Positions 44,578 through 54,110 of a stretch of 64,000 bases of DNA are shown here, piece by piece (within the stretch, counting starts at the first letter, position 1; every line of letters begins with the position of its first letter). The notes beneath the pieces were generated by a model, which ran no database searches, was not told where the DNA came from, and was given only the letters and a program-made list of their open reading frames with translations. The DNA is taken from contig NZ_VRKO01000014.1 in the NCBI RefSeq assembly GCF_012271765.1, positions 248,001-312,000 of the forward strand, written 5' to 3'. A program made the position numbers and the translations under genes. This stretch comes from Erwinia rhapontici. Lineage in GTDB: Bacteria; Pseudomonadota; Gammaproteobacteria; Enterobacterales; Enterobacteriaceae.

Positions 44578-45504
44578 ATGTCCGAGCAGTTTCTCTATTT
44601 CTTGCAGCAAATGTTCAACGGTGTGACGTTGGGCAGCACCTATGCGCTGATCGCCATTGGTTACACCATGGTGTACGGCATCATCGGCATGATTAACTTT
44701 GCCCACGGCGAAGTGTATATGATCGGCAGCTACGTCTCGTTCATCGTCATCGCCGCATTGATGATGATGGGGATTGATGCCAGCTGGCTGCTGATTGGCA
44801 GCGGCTTCGTTGTCGCCGTGGTGATCGCCTCCTGTTATGGCTGGAGCATTGAGCGCGTGGCGTATAAGCCAGTGCGATCGTCGAAGCGATTGATTGCCCT
44901 GATCTCCGCCATCGGGATGTCAATCTTCTTACAAAACTACGTCAGCCTGACCCAGGGCTCGCGCGATCTCGCGCTGCCAAGTCTGGTGACCGGACAGTGG
45001 ACGATTGGCGAAAGCAATGGCTTTGCCGCGACCATTTCCACTATGCAGATCGTGATCTGGAGCGTGACGTTCCTCGCCATGCTGGCGCTGACGATATTTA
45101 TCCGCTACTCACGTATGGGCCGTGCCTGTCGCGCCTGTGCTGAAGATCTGAAAATGGCCAGCCTGCTGGGCATTAACACCGACCGGGTGATCTCACTGAC
45201 CTTCGTGATTGGTGCGGCAATGGCGGCGGTGGCCGGCGTGCTGCTGGGCCAGTTCTACGGCGTGATCAGCCCTTATATCGGTTTTATGGCCGGGATGAAA
45301 GCCTTCACCGCTGCCGTACTGGGTGGCATCGGGAGTATTCCTGGTGCGATGATTGGTGGTCTGATTCTGGGGATTGCAGAAGCCCTGACCTCGGCCTACC
45401 TCAGCACGGAATATAAAGATGTGGTGTCGTTCGCGCTGCTGATTGTGGTGCTGCTGGTGATGCCTACCGGTATTCTGGGTCGTCCGGAGGTTGAGAAAGT
45501 ATGA
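44578..45504 (+). CDS. livH: branched-chain amino-acid ABC permease LivH
   Basis: A 308-residue inner-membrane permease (same length as E. coli LivH) with about eight helices: [39 protein letters not shown] at the N-terminus, [23 protein letters not shown] coupling loop, and [27 protein letters not shown]. Forms the membrane pore with LivM. Overlaps livM by four bases (ATGA). Confidence 0.97.
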   Translation: MSEQFLYFLQQMFNGVTLGSTYALIAIGYTMVYGIIGMINFAHGEVYMIGSYVSFIVIAALMMMGIDASWLLIGSGFVVAVVIASCYGWSIERVAYKPVRSSKRLIALISAIGMSIFLQNYVSLTQGSRDLALPSLVTGQWTIGESNGFAATISTMQIVIWSVTFLAMLALTIFIRYSRMGRACRACAEDLKMASLLGINTDRVISLTFVIGAAMAAVAGVLLGQFYGVISPYIGFMAGMKAFTAAVLGGIGSIPGAMIGGLILGIAEALTSAYLSTEYKDVVSFALLIVVLLVMPTGILGRPEVEKV

Positions 45505-46775
45505 AAAAGCTCAACCTGCTTAACGCCCTTGTCTCATCGCTGATGCTGTTGGTGTTGGCGGCATTCTTTATGGGCATGCGGCTGGATCTTGATGGCACCA
45601 AACTGGTGGTTAATAACGCGGGCAACGTGCGCTGGAACTGGATTGCGCTGGGCTGTGGTGTGGTGTTTTTGTTCCAGCTGCTGCGCCCGCTGGTGCAGAG
45701 CAGCCTGAAAAAAGTCTCCGGTCCGTCGCTGGTCCTGCCGGGGATTGATGGTTCAACCCCGAAGCAAAAACTGTTTCTGCTGGCTTTAATTGTTGCCGCC
45801 GCCGTGTGGCCGTTCCTGGTGTCACGCGGCACGGTGGATATCGCCACCCTGACGCTGATTTACGTCATGTTGGGCCTTGGTCTGAACGTGGTGGTGGGGC
45901 TGTCGGGGTTGCTGGTGCTGGGTTATGGCGGTTTTTATGCCATCGGTGCTTACACCTTTGCGCTGCTCAACCACTACTATGGCCTGGGGTTCTGGGAGAG
46001 CCTGCCGCTGGCAGGTCTGGTCGCTGCGGCGTTTGGTCTGCTGCTGGGCTTCCCGGTACTGCGTCTGCGCGGTGACTATCTGGCGATTGTTACCCTCGGT
46101 TTCGGTGAAATCGTGCGTATTCTGCTGCTGAACAATACAGAGATTACCGGTGGCCCGAACGGCATCAGCCAGATCCCGAAACCTTCTCTTTTTGGGCTGG
46201 AGTTTAACCGCAGCGCACGTGACGGCGGTTGGGATACGTTCCATAACTTCTTCGGCCTGAAGTATGACCCGAGCGACCGTATTATCTTCCTGTATATGGT
46301 GGCGCTGCTGCTGGTGGTGATCACGCTGTTTGTGATCAACCGTCTGCTGCGTATGCCACTGGGGCGCGCGTGGGAAGCCCTGCGTGAAGATGAGATTGCC
46401 TGCCGCTCGCTGGGCCTCAGCCCAACGCGCATCAAGCTGACCGCCTTCACCATCAGTGCGGCCTTTGCCGGTTTCGCTGGCTGCCTGTTTGCCGCCCGTC
46501 AGGGCTTTGTCAGCCCGGAATCCTTCACCTTTGCCGAGTCGGCGTTTGTGCTGGCGATCGTGGTACTGGGCGGCATGGGATCGCAGTTTGCCGTGATTCT
46601 TGCCGCGATCCTGCTGGTGGTGTCACGTGAACTGATGCGCGATCTTAACGAGTACAGCATGCTGGTGCTCGGTGGCTTAATGGTATTGATGATGATCTGG
46701 CGTCCACAGGGACTGTTGCCGATGAAGCGCCCGCATCTGAAGTTGAAAACGGCAGAAAAAGGAGACCAGGCATGA
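45501..46775 (+). CDS. livM: branched-chain amino-acid ABC permease LivM
   Basis: A 424-residue permease (E. coli 425). The N-terminal extension with extra helices (about residues 1-110) is typical of enterobacterial LivM; the core shows [65 protein letters not shown] and [19 protein letters not shown]. Overlaps livH and livG by four bases each, so translation is coupled along the operon. Confidence 0.97.
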   Translation: MKKLNLLNALVSSLMLLVLAAFFMGMRLDLDGTKLVVNNAGNVRWNWIALGCGVVFLFQLLRPLVQSSLKKVSGPSLVLPGIDGSTPKQKLFLLALIVAAAVWPFLVSRGTVDIATLTLIYVMLGLGLNVVVGLSGLLVLGYGGFYAIGAYTFALLNHYYGLGFWESLPLAGLVAAAFGLLLGFPVLRLRGDYLAIVTLGFGEIVRILLLNNTEITGGPNGISQIPKPSLFGLEFNRSARDGGWDTFHNFFGLKYDPSDRIIFLYMVALLLVVITLFVINRLLRMPLGRAWEALREDEIACRSLGLSPTRIKLTAFTISAAFAGFAGCLFAARQGFVSPESFTFAESAFVLAIVVLGGMGSQFAVILAAILLVVSRELMRDLNEYSMLVLGGLMVLMMIWRPQGLLPMKRPHLKLKTAEKGDQA

Positions 46776-47539
46776 CTCAGCCTCTGTTAGCCGTTAATGG
46801 CCTGATGATGCGTTTTGGTGGTTTGCTGGCCGTCAATAATGTGGAACTGGAGCTGCGCCCGCAGGAAATCGTCTCGCTTATCGGCCCGAATGGCGCCGGT
46901 AAAACCACAGTGTTTAACTGCCTGACGGGGTTCTATCGCCCGACGGGTGGCTCTATCACGCTGGGGGACAAGCAGCTTGCGGGTCTGCCTGGGCAGAAAA
47001 TCGCACGCATGGGGATTGTCCGTACCTTCCAGCATGTGCGCCTGTTCCGCGAAATGACGGTCATTGAAAACCTGCTGGTTGCCCAGCATCAGCATCTGAA
47101 AAGCGGTGTGTTTTCTGGTCTGTTGAAAACGCCGGCCTTCCGTAAAGCGGAAAGCGAAGCGCTTGACCGCGCAGCGACCTGGCTGGACCGCGTCGGGTTG
47201 CTGGCGCTGGCTAACCGCCAGGCGGGTAACCTCGCTTACGGGCAGCAACGCCGTCTTGAGATCGCCCGCTGCATGGTGACGCGTCCGGAAATCCTGATGC
47301 TGGATGAACCGGCTGCCGGCCTGAACCCGAAAGAAACTCACGAACTGGATGAGCTGATTGCGGAACTGCGCAACCAGCACAACGTTTCGGTACTGTTGAT
47401 TGAACATGATATGAAACTGGTAATGGGTATTTCTGATCGTATTTACGTGGTCAACCAGGGAACGCCGCTGGCTAACGGTACGCCGGATGAGATCCGTAAT
47501 AACCCGGACGTGATCCGTGCTTATCTGGGAGAAGCATAA
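46772..47539 (+). CDS. livG: branched-chain amino-acid ABC ATPase LivG
   Basis: A 255-residue ATPase (same as E. coli). Walker [10 protein letters not shown], the signature region [14 protein letters not shown], Walker [13 protein letters not shown] and switch LIEHDM are present. ATGA overlap with livM; livF starts one base after its stop. Confidence 0.97.
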   Translation: MTQPLLAVNGLMMRFGGLLAVNNVELELRPQEIVSLIGPNGAGKTTVFNCLTGFYRPTGGSITLGDKQLAGLPGQKIARMGIVRTFQHVRLFREMTVIENLLVAQHQHLKSGVFSGLLKTPAFRKAESEALDRAATWLDRVGLLALANRQAGNLAYGQQRRLEIARCMVTRPEILMLDEPAAGLNPKETHELDELIAELRNQHNVSVLLIEHDMKLVMGISDRIYVVNQGTPLANGTPDEIRNNPDVIRAYLGEA

Positions 47540-47540
47540 T

Positions 47541-48254
47541 ATGAGTCAGGCTATGCTTTCCCTGAATAATATCAGTGCGCATTACGGCAAAATACAGGCG
47601 TTGCACAATGTCAGTCTGCATATTAATCAGGGCGAAATTGTCACCCTGATTGGTGCGAACGGTGCGGGTAAAACCACCATTCTCGGGACGCTGTGCGGGG
47701 AACCGCGTGCCACCGAGGGGTCAATTACCTTCGACGGTAAAGACATTACCGACTGGCAGACGGCGCGTATTATGCGTGAGGCGATTGCCATTGTGCCGGA
47801 AGGGCGTCGCGTCTTCTCGCGTATGACGGTGGATGAGAATCTGGCAATGGGCGGTTTCTTTGCCGAGCGTCAGCAGTATCAGCAGCGCATCAAACGTGTG
47901 TATGAGCTGTTCCCCCGTCTTTATGAGCGCCGTGTACAGCGTGCCGGCACCATGTCTGGCGGTGAACAGCAGATGCTGGCCATTGGCCGTGCGCTGATGA
48001 GCCAGCCGCGTCTGTTGCTGCTGGACGAGCCATCGCTGGGCCTGGCCCCGATCATTATCCAGCAGATTTTCGACACCATCGAACAGCTGCGTCAGGAAGG
48101 CATGACGATTTTCCTCGTTGAACAGAATGCCAACCAGGCGCTGAAGCTGGCCGACCGGGGCTACGTGCTCGAAAACGGTCATGTGGTGCTGGAAGATACC
48201 GGGGCTGCGTTGTTGGCCAATGAAGCGGTACGTAGTGCGTATTTAGGCGGTTAA
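47541..48254 (+). CDS. livF: branched-chain amino-acid ABC ATPase LivF
   Basis: A 237-residue ATPase (same as E. coli), partner of LivG. Walker A GANGAGKTT, signature TMSGGEQQMLAIGRA, Walker B LLLLDEPSLGLAP and LVEQNANQAL are present. The start at 47541 (MSQAMLSLNN) follows the family and lies one base after the livG stop; an upstream in-frame start inside livG is rejected. Last gene of liv. Confidence 0.97.
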   Translation: MSQAMLSLNNISAHYGKIQALHNVSLHINQGEIVTLIGANGAGKTTILGTLCGEPRATEGSITFDGKDITDWQTARIMREAIAIVPEGRRVFSRMTVDENLAMGGFFAERQQYQQRIKRVYELFPRLYERRVQRAGTMSGGEQQMLAIGRALMSQPRLLLLDEPSLGLAPIIIQQIFDTIEQLRQEGMTIFLVEQNANQALKLADRGYVLENGHVVLEDTGAALLANEAVRSAYLGG

Positions 48255-48282
48255 TGTCCGGGGCGGGCATGCCAGTAAAACA

Positions 48283-48336
48283 GGGCGGGCATGCCCGACC
48301 CCTACGTTATCCGTTGGGGCGAGGCATGCCTCGCCC
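48283..48336. repeat. composite REP element between livF and ugpB
   Basis: A subtype B-like copy in minus orientation (48283-48305) and subtype A in plus orientation (48313-48336, head GTTG) face each other across seven bases. A truncated copy lies just upstream at about 48259-48272. Confidence 0.85.
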
Positions 48337-48358
48337 GATATCAATAATGCATCCCCGA

Positions 48359-48387
48359 CCGTCACCTCGCTGTCACCTCACTGTCAT
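48359..48387 (+). promoter_or_regulatory. Pho box (three units) upstream of ugpB
   Basis: CCGTCAC (48359), CTGTCAC (48370) and CTGTCAT (48381) repeat at exact 11-base steps, the PhoB binding pattern. A further CTGTCAT at 48403 is out of phase. An AT-rich segment (TTATTTTT near 48395) follows where the -10 of Pho promoters lies. This predicts phosphate-starvation induction of the ugp operon, as known in E. coli. Confidence 0.85.
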
Positions 48388-48486
48388 AACTTCGTTATTT
48401 TTCTGTCATTTTCGCATGTCATGTTACCTCCCGACTCAAAGAATGCGCGATAACGCGCCTTACAACACCGGGTACAGGAAACCGAC

Positions 48487-49803
48487 ATGTCATCAATCGC
48501 CTTTCGTCATACCGCACTTAGCGTGGTACTGGGACTGACTCTTAGCGCCAATGCGCTGGCCGCCACTGAGATCCCATTCTGGCACTCAATGGAAGGTGCG
48601 CTGGGTGAAGAAGTTAACTCGCTGGCCACCCGCTTTAACGCAGAAAACCCTGACTATAAAATCGTGCCAACCTACAAAGGTAACTACGAGCAGAGCATGT
48701 CAGCGGGTATTGCTGCCATTCGTTCTGGCAAAGCCCCAGCGATTTTGCAGGTGTACGAAGTCGGTACGGCCACGATGATGGCATCGAAAGCGATTGTTCC
48801 GGTCAATGAAGTGTTTAAAAACGCGGGCATTGCGATGGATCCGAAGCAGTTTGTGCCCGCCGTGGCGGGCTATTACAGCGATTCCAAAGGCCAGCTGATC
48901 TCCCAGCCTTTTAACAGCTCTACCCCGGTGCTGTACTACAACAAAGACGCCTTTAAAAAAGCCGGCCTTGACCCAGAGCAGCCGCCAAAAACCTGGCAGG
49001 ATCTGGCGAAATATACGGAAGCACTGCGTAAAGCGGGCATGACCTGTGGTTACGCCAGCGGCTGGCAGGGCTGGATCCAGATTGAGAACTTCAGCGCCTG
49101 GCATGGTCTGCCCGTTGCCACCAAAAACAACGGTTTTGACGGCACTGACGCGGTACTGGAATTCAACAAACCGACGCAGGTTCGCCACATTGCCCTGTTG
49201 GAAGAGATGAATAAGAAGGGTGATTTCACCTACTTCGGCCGTAAAGATGAATCCACCGCCAAGTTCTATAACGGCGACTGTGCCATCACCACCGCCTCTT
49301 CCGGCTCGCTGGCGGATATCCGTAGCCACGCCAAGTTCAACTACGGCGTAGGCATGATGCCGTACGATGCAACCGTGCCGAACGCGCCACAGAACGCCAT
49401 CATCGGTGGGGCCAGCCTGTGGGTCATGAAAAACAAAGATGCAGAAACCTACAAAGGCGTCGCCAAGTTCATGCAGTTCCTGGCGAAACCAGAAATTGCT
49501 GCTGAATGGCACCAGAAAACCGGTTACCTGCCGATCACCACGGCCGCGTATGAGCTGACCAAACAGCAGGGTTTCTATGACAAGAATCCGGGTGCAGACA
49601 TTGCGACGCGTCAGATGCTGAACAAAGATCCACTGCCGTTCACCAAAGGGATGCGTCTGGGCAATATGCCGCAGATCCGTACCGTGGTGGATGAGGAGCT
49701 GGAAAGCGTCTGGACGGGCAAGAAAACCCCGCAGGCGGCACTGGATAGCGCCGTTGAACGTGGTAATCAACTGCTGCGTCGTTTCGAACAACAGACCAAA
49801 TAA
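48487..49803 (+). CDS. ugpB: sn-glycerol-3-phosphate periplasmic binding protein UgpB
   Basis: A 438-residue secreted binding protein (same length as E. coli) for glycerol-3-phosphate and glycerophosphodiesters. Signal peptide [26 protein letters not shown], mature start [25 protein letters not shown], then [63 protein letters not shown] and [12 protein letters not shown]. First gene of ugpBAECQ behind the Pho box. Confidence 0.97.
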   Translation: MSSIAFRHTALSVVLGLTLSANALAATEIPFWHSMEGALGEEVNSLATRFNAENPDYKIVPTYKGNYEQSMSAGIAAIRSGKAPAILQVYEVGTATMMASKAIVPVNEVFKNAGIAMDPKQFVPAVAGYYSDSKGQLISQPFNSSTPVLYYNKDAFKKAGLDPEQPPKTWQDLAKYTEALRKAGMTCGYASGWQGWIQIENFSAWHGLPVATKNNGFDGTDAVLEFNKPTQVRHIALLEEMNKKGDFTYFGRKDESTAKFYNGDCAITTASSGSLADIRSHAKFNYGVGMMPYDATVPNAPQNAIIGGASLWVMKNKDAETYKGVAKFMQFLAKPEIAAEWHQKTGYLPITTAAYELTKQQGFYDKNPGADIATRQMLNKDPLPFTKGMRLGNMPQIRTVVDEELESVWTGKKTPQAALDSAVERGNQLLRRFEQQTK

Positions 49804-49814
49804 CGTAGACGCAT

Positions 49815-49839
49815 GTAGGGGTGGATCCCCGATCCGCCC
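49815..49839 (+). repeat. variant REP copy behind ugpB
   Basis: GTAG head followed by GGGTGGATCCCCGATCCGCCC, a diverged palindrome with changed arms, 11 bases behind the ugpB stop. Confidence 0.6.
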
Positions 49840-49843
49840 ATCA

Positions 49844-49869
49844 GGGCCGACCAGAACAGCGGTCGGCCC
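49844..49869 (+). other. hairpin in the ugpB-ugpA gap
   Basis: GGGCCGACC and GGTCGGCCC pair perfectly around 8 bases, followed after a short gap by a T5 run (49878-49882). It could act as a partial terminator or 3'-end stabiliser that keeps ugpB expression above the permease genes. Confidence 0.5.
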
Positions 49870-49900
49870 CTGTGACGTTTTTCGCACGAGATAAACCTTT

Positions 49901-50788
49901 ATGTCCCAACCCCGTCCCGTATTTCGCGCTAAAGCACTGCCCTACCTGCTGGTGCTGCCACAGCTGTTAATCACGATTATTTTTTTCCTCTGGCCCGCGG
50001 GCGAAGCCCTGTGGTACTCGGTCCAAAACGTCGATCCTTTCGGCATCTCCAGCACGTTTGTCGGGCTGGAAAACTTTATTCGCCTGTTTGGCGACAGCTA
50101 CTACCTTGATTCCTTCTGGACCACGCTGGTGTTCAGCGGTCTGGTCACCGTGATTGGTCTGGTGGTGTCACTGTTATTTGCCGCGCTGGTCGACTACGTG
50201 CTGCGCCTTAAACGCTTTTATCAGACGCTGATGCTGCTGCCTTATGCGGTGGCTCCTGCGGTAGCGGCGGTGCTGTGGATGTTTCTGTTCAGCCCGGGCC
50301 TCGGTCTGATTACCCATTTCTTAGGGCTGCTGGGTTACAGCTGGAACCATGCGCAAAATAGCGGCCAGGCGATGTTCCTGGTCGTTTTGGCCTCGATCTG
50401 GCAGCAAATGAGCTACAACTTCCTGTTCTTCTTTGCCGCGTTGCAGTCTATTCCTAAATCCCTGGTAGAGGCGGCCGCGATTGACGGCGCAGGCCCGGTG
50501 CGGCGTTTCTTCAGCCTGTCGTTGCCGCTGATCGCCCCGGTGGGCTTCTTCCTGGTGGTCGTGAATCTGGTGTACGCCTTCTTCGATACCTTCCCGGTGA
50601 TTGATGCCGCCACGGGCGGTGGCCCGGTACAGGCGACGACGACGCTGATTTATAAAATTTACCGTGAAGGCTTTGCCGGTCTGGATCTCTCCTCGTCATC
50701 TGCGCAGTCCGTAGTGCTGATGGTGTTGGTGATTATTCTGACGGTGATTCAGTTCCGCTATGTCGAGAAGAAGGTGCGCTACCAATGA
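49901..50788 (+). CDS. ugpA: sn-glycerol-3-phosphate ABC permease UgpA
   Basis: A 295-residue permease with six helices (same length as E. coli): [46 protein letters not shown], and the EAA coupling loop [30 protein letters not shown]. Pairs with UgpE. Overlaps ugpE by four bases. Confidence 0.97.
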   Translation: MSQPRPVFRAKALPYLLVLPQLLITIIFFLWPAGEALWYSVQNVDPFGISSTFVGLENFIRLFGDSYYLDSFWTTLVFSGLVTVIGLVVSLLFAALVDYVLRLKRFYQTLMLLPYAVAPAVAAVLWMFLFSPGLGLITHFLGLLGYSWNHAQNSGQAMFLVVLASIWQQMSYNFLFFFAALQSIPKSLVEAAAIDGAGPVRRFFSLSLPLIAPVGFFLVVVNLVYAFFDTFPVIDAATGGGPVQATTTLIYKIYREGFAGLDLSSSSAQSVVLMVLVIILTVIQFRYVEKKVRYQ

Positions 50789-51630
50789 TCGAAAACCGAC
50801 GCGGGCTGGATATTTTCAGCCATACCCTGCTGGGCCTCGGTATCCTCACCGTGCTGTTCCCGCTGTATGTGGCGTTTATTGCCGCCACTCTCAGTACGGA
50901 ACAGGTGTTTCAGGTGCCGATGCCGCTCATCCCGGGTACGCACTTGTGGGATAACATTTCCCGTATCTGGACCCACGGCGTAGGGCAAAACAGCGCGCCC
51001 TTCAGCACCATGCTGTTTAACAGCCTGATCATGGCGCTGGCGATCACCACCGGAAAAATCACCGTCTCCATGCTGTCGGCGTTTGCGCTGGTGTGGTTCC
51101 GCTTCCCGCTGCGTAACCTGTTTTTCTGGATGATTTTTATCACCCTGATGCTGCCGGTTGAGGTGCGTATTTTCCCGACGGTGGATGTGATAGCCGACCT
51201 CAATATGCTCGACAGCTATAGCGGGTTAACCCTGCCGCTGATGGCGTCAGCCACCGCCACGTTCCTGTTCCGTCAGTTCTTTATGACGCTGCCTGATGAA
51301 CTGATGGAGGCTGCACGTATTGATGGTGCCAGCCCGATGCGCTTCTTCTGGGACATCGTACTGCCGCTGTCGAAAACCAATCTGGCAGCGCTGTTCGTCA
51401 TCACCTTTATCTACGGCTGGAACCAGTACATGTGGCCGTTGCTGATTGTCAGCGACAGCAAACTGGGGACGGCAGTCGCGGGTATCCGCAGCATGATTGC
51501 CACCGGTGATGCGGCAACCCAATGGAACCTGGTGATGGCGGCGATGATCCTCACGCTGATCCCACCGGTAGTGATTGTTTTAGTGATGCAGCGCGCCTTT
51601 GTTCGCGGTCTGGTTGAGAGTGAGAAATAA
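50785..51630 (+). CDS. ugpE: sn-glycerol-3-phosphate ABC permease UgpE
   Basis: A 281-residue permease (same length as E. coli): N-terminal [66 protein letters not shown], and the coupling loop [33 protein letters not shown] overlap with ugpA; ugpC follows after two bases. Confidence 0.97.
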   Translation: MIENRRGLDIFSHTLLGLGILTVLFPLYVAFIAATLSTEQVFQVPMPLIPGTHLWDNISRIWTHGVGQNSAPFSTMLFNSLIMALAITTGKITVSMLSAFALVWFRFPLRNLFFWMIFITLMLPVEVRIFPTVDVIADLNMLDSYSGLTLPLMASATATFLFRQFFMTLPDELMEAARIDGASPMRFFWDIVLPLSKTNLAALFVITFIYGWNQYMWPLLIVSDSKLGTAVAGIRSMIATGDAATQWNLVMAAMILTLIPPVVIVLVMQRAFVRGLVESEK

Positions 51631-51632
51631 CG

Positions 51633-52703
51633 ATGGCAGGTGTAAGACTTCAGGCAGTAACGAAATCCTACGATGGGATAAACCCGATTATTCAGCCGCT
51701 GGATGTCTCAATCCGCGACGGTGAGTTTATGGTGATGGTCGGGCCAAGCGGCTGTGGAAAATCGACGCTGCTGCGCATGGTGGCCGGGCTGGAACGGGTG
51801 ACCAGCGGAGATATCTATATTGATACCCGCCGTGTGACCGAAGAGGAGCCAAAAGATCGCGGTATCGCGATGGTATTCCAAAACTATGCACTCTACCCGC
51901 ATATGAGCGTGGAAGAGAATATGGCCTGGGGCCTGAAAATTCGCGGTATGGGCAAAGAACAGATCCGCCAGCGCGTGCTGGAGGCGGCACGCAGCCTGGA
52001 GCTGGAGGCACTGCTGAAACGCCGCCCGCGTGAGCTGTCCGGTGGGCAGCGCCAGCGTGTGGCGATGGGGCGCGCCATTGTGCGGGAACCAGCGGTATTT
52101 CTGTTTGATGAACCGTTGTCTAACCTGGATGCCCGGCTGCGTGTGCAGATGCGTCTGGAGCTGCAGCAGCTGCATCGTCGTCTGAACACCACCAGTCTGT
52201 ACGTGACCCATGACCAGGTAGAAGCGATGACGCTGGCGCAGCGGGTGATGGTGATGAATAAAGGCGTGCTGGAACAGCTCGGTACGCCGGTGGAAATTTA
52301 TGAGCGCCCGGCCACGCGTTTTGTCGCCAGCTTTATTGGTTCCCCGGCGATGAACCTGTTGGAAGGGCAGGTGAATGCTGACGGCTCACGTTTTAATCTC
52401 AGCGACAGTATGGCGCTTCCCCTGAACGTACCGAAGGCAAAATGGGCCGATCGCGCATTGACGATGGGCGTTCGTCCGGAGCATATTGAACTCTCCTCCC
52501 GGCAGGATGGCGGCATTCCACTGGTGGTGGATACGTTGGAAATGCTGGGAGCGGATAACCTGGCACACGGCCGCTGGGGCAATAATAAGCTGGTGGTGCG
52601 CCTGCCGCATTCGGTGCGACCGGAGATGGGCAGTACGCTGTGGCTGCATCTGCCGCCGCAGTCATTGCACTTCTTTGACCCTAATGGACAACGGATCGAC
52701 TAA
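51633..52703 (+). CDS. ugpC: sn-glycerol-3-phosphate ABC ATPase UgpC
   Basis: A 356-residue MalK-type ATPase (same length as E. coli). Walker [32 protein letters not shown], signature [19 protein letters not shown], Walker [17 protein letters not shown] and [14 protein letters not shown] form the nucleotide-binding half; residues after about 235 make the C-terminal TOBE regulatory domain ([11 protein letters not shown]). Its last base overlaps the ugpQ start. Confidence 0.97.
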   Translation: MAGVRLQAVTKSYDGINPIIQPLDVSIRDGEFMVMVGPSGCGKSTLLRMVAGLERVTSGDIYIDTRRVTEEEPKDRGIAMVFQNYALYPHMSVEENMAWGLKIRGMGKEQIRQRVLEAARSLELEALLKRRPRELSGGQRQRVAMGRAIVREPAVFLFDEPLSNLDARLRVQMRLELQQLHRRLNTTSLYVTHDQVEAMTLAQRVMVMNKGVLEQLGTPVEIYERPATRFVASFIGSPAMNLLEGQVNADGSRFNLSDSMALPLNVPKAKWADRALTMGVRPEHIELSSRQDGGIPLVVDTLEMLGADNLAHGRWGNNKLVVRLPHSVRPEMGSTLWLHLPPQSLHFFDPNGQRID

Positions 52704-53443
52704 TGAATAAGACCTGGCCATACCCGCCCATTGTTGCCCATCGCGGCGGCGGGAAACTGGCGCCGGAAAATACCCTGGCCGCTATCGATATCGGTGCGCA
52801 GCTGGGACACCGGATGATTGAGTTTGATGCCAAACTGTCGCAGGACGGTGAAATTTTCCTGCTGCATGATGACACCCTTGACCGCACCAGCAACGGCTGG
52901 GGTGTGGCAGGGCTGTTGCCGTGGGACAAGCTGGTCCAGTTGGATGCCGGTAGCTGGTTTGGTAGTGCATTCACCGATGAGCGCCTGCCGCTGCTGGCTG
53001 ATGTCGCGGCACGCTGCCGCCAGCATCGTCTGATGGCGAATATCGAAATTAAACCTACCACTGGTCTGGATGCAGAAACCGGGCGGGTGCTGGCGCTGGC
53101 GGCAAGGGTGATGTGGCAAGGGCAGGTGATGCCGCTGCTGTCATCGTTCTCGTATCAGGCGCTGGAAGCGGCACAACAGGCGGCGCCGGAGTTGCCACGC
53201 GGGCTGCTGCTGGATGAGTGGGATGACAACTGGCAGACACTGACCACCACGTTGGACTGCGTGTCGATTCACCTGAATCATAAGCTGCTGGATAAGGCGC
53301 GCGTTGCACTGCTGAAACAGGCCGGGCTGCGTATTCTGGTGTATACGGTCAATAACCCGGATCGGGCGCGTGAGCTGTTGCAGTGGGGCGTGGATGCGAT
53401 CTGCACCGACCGCATTGATGTGATTGGACCGGATTTCCGCTGA
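52703..53443 (+). CDS. ugpQ: glycerophosphodiester phosphodiesterase UgpQ
   Basis: A 246-residue cytosolic GDPD-family enzyme (E. coli 247) that cleaves glycerophosphodiesters taken up by Ugp to glycerol-3-phosphate and an alcohol. Catalytic features: [49 protein letters not shown] and NIEIKPTTG, giving the His/His and Glu/Asp metal ligands, then [26 protein letters not shown]. Last gene of the operon; a composite REP lies five bases behind its stop. Confidence 0.96.
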   Translation: MNKTWPYPPIVAHRGGGKLAPENTLAAIDIGAQLGHRMIEFDAKLSQDGEIFLLHDDTLDRTSNGWGVAGLLPWDKLVQLDAGSWFGSAFTDERLPLLADVAARCRQHRLMANIEIKPTTGLDAETGRVLALAARVMWQGQVMPLLSSFSYQALEAAQQAAPELPRGLLLDEWDDNWQTLTTTLDCVSIHLNHKLLDKARVALLKQAGLRILVYTVNNPDRARELLQWGVDAICTDRIDVIGPDFR

Positions 53444-53448
53444 ATAGC

Positions 53449-53661
53449 GGGTCGGGCATGCCCGACCCCTACGAATCGTGTGACTGATGGGGCATCGCGC
53501 TGTACGGTTTTATGTTGGTGCGAGGCATATCTGACCCCTACGAATCGTGTGATTGATTGGGCATCGCGCTGTACGGTTTTATGTAGGTGCGAGGCATATC
53601 TGACCCCCTACGAATCGTGTGAACTGATGGGATTTATGTAGGGGCGAGGCATGCCTCGCCC
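53449..53661. repeat. expanded composite REP element between ugpQ and yhhA
   Basis: Subtype B in minus orientation (53449-53472) and subtype A in plus orientation (53638-53661). Between them a unit starting CTACGAATCGTGTGA recurs at 53469, 53538 and 53608 (steps of 69 and 70 bases), each full unit ending in a degenerate palindrome GTGCGAGGCATATCTGACCCC. It looks like tandem growth of a composite element. Confidence 0.87.
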
Positions 53662-53667
53662 TGAGCG

Positions 53668-53955
53668 TCAATTCTGTGGCAGCTGTTTCACCTGACCCTC
53701 TTTGGTGCGCTGGGCCGCACTGTCACGCTGCTCCTGCATTTTCCGCTGCAAATCCTGCTGCTGACGCTGTTGATCCTGCTGGAGTTTCAGCTTCTGCTGC
53801 GACTGCTGGTTCTGCATATTTTGCTGCAAACGCTGCGTGCTGGGATTGTAGCCCGGCTGTTGTGGGTTGCTGTTATTGCTGTTGTTGCTCAGCATGTTCG
53901 CCATACCGGTTAACGGCAAAATGGCGGCAAAGATAACTAACCATTTCATTTTCAT
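53668..53955 (-). CDS. yhhA: DUF2756 periplasmic protein YhhA
   Basis: A 95-residue secreted protein with signal peptide MKMKWLVIFAAILPLTGMA and a very Gln/Asn-rich mature part (runs such as QNMQNQQSQQKLKLQQDQQRQQQDLQRKMQEQRD) likely to form a helix or coiled coil. E. coli YhhA is about 146 residues, so this is a shorter version. Function unknown. Conserved location between ugpQ and ggt; divergent from ggt. Confidence 0.85.
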   Translation of the reverse strand: MKMKWLVIFAAILPLTGMANMLSNNSNNSNPQQPGYNPSTQRLQQNMQNQQSQQKLKLQQDQQRQQQDLQRKMQEQRDSAAQRTKEGQVKQLPQN

Positions 53956-54110
53956 TTTTATTCCTCCGTGTTACTGCCTTAAGTCTACTTCAGCCACAAG
54001 CCCTGCACGCCAGGAGTGTTCCTGATTTGCGTTAAAATTCGCCTTTCATCCATTTTTGTGCATATTTATCAAAGGCAAACATAACGTAAATATAATTAAA
54101 GGATGTAACA

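Noticed and set aside
48700..49887. A 395-codon frame antisense to ugpB
   Set aside because: ugpB is unmistakable; the antisense frame is a codon-bias shadow.
53469..53661. Possible CRISPR-like array behind ugpQ
   Set aside because: Units are whole 69/70-base tandem copies with no repeat/spacer alternation and no cas genes; they belong to the REP composite.
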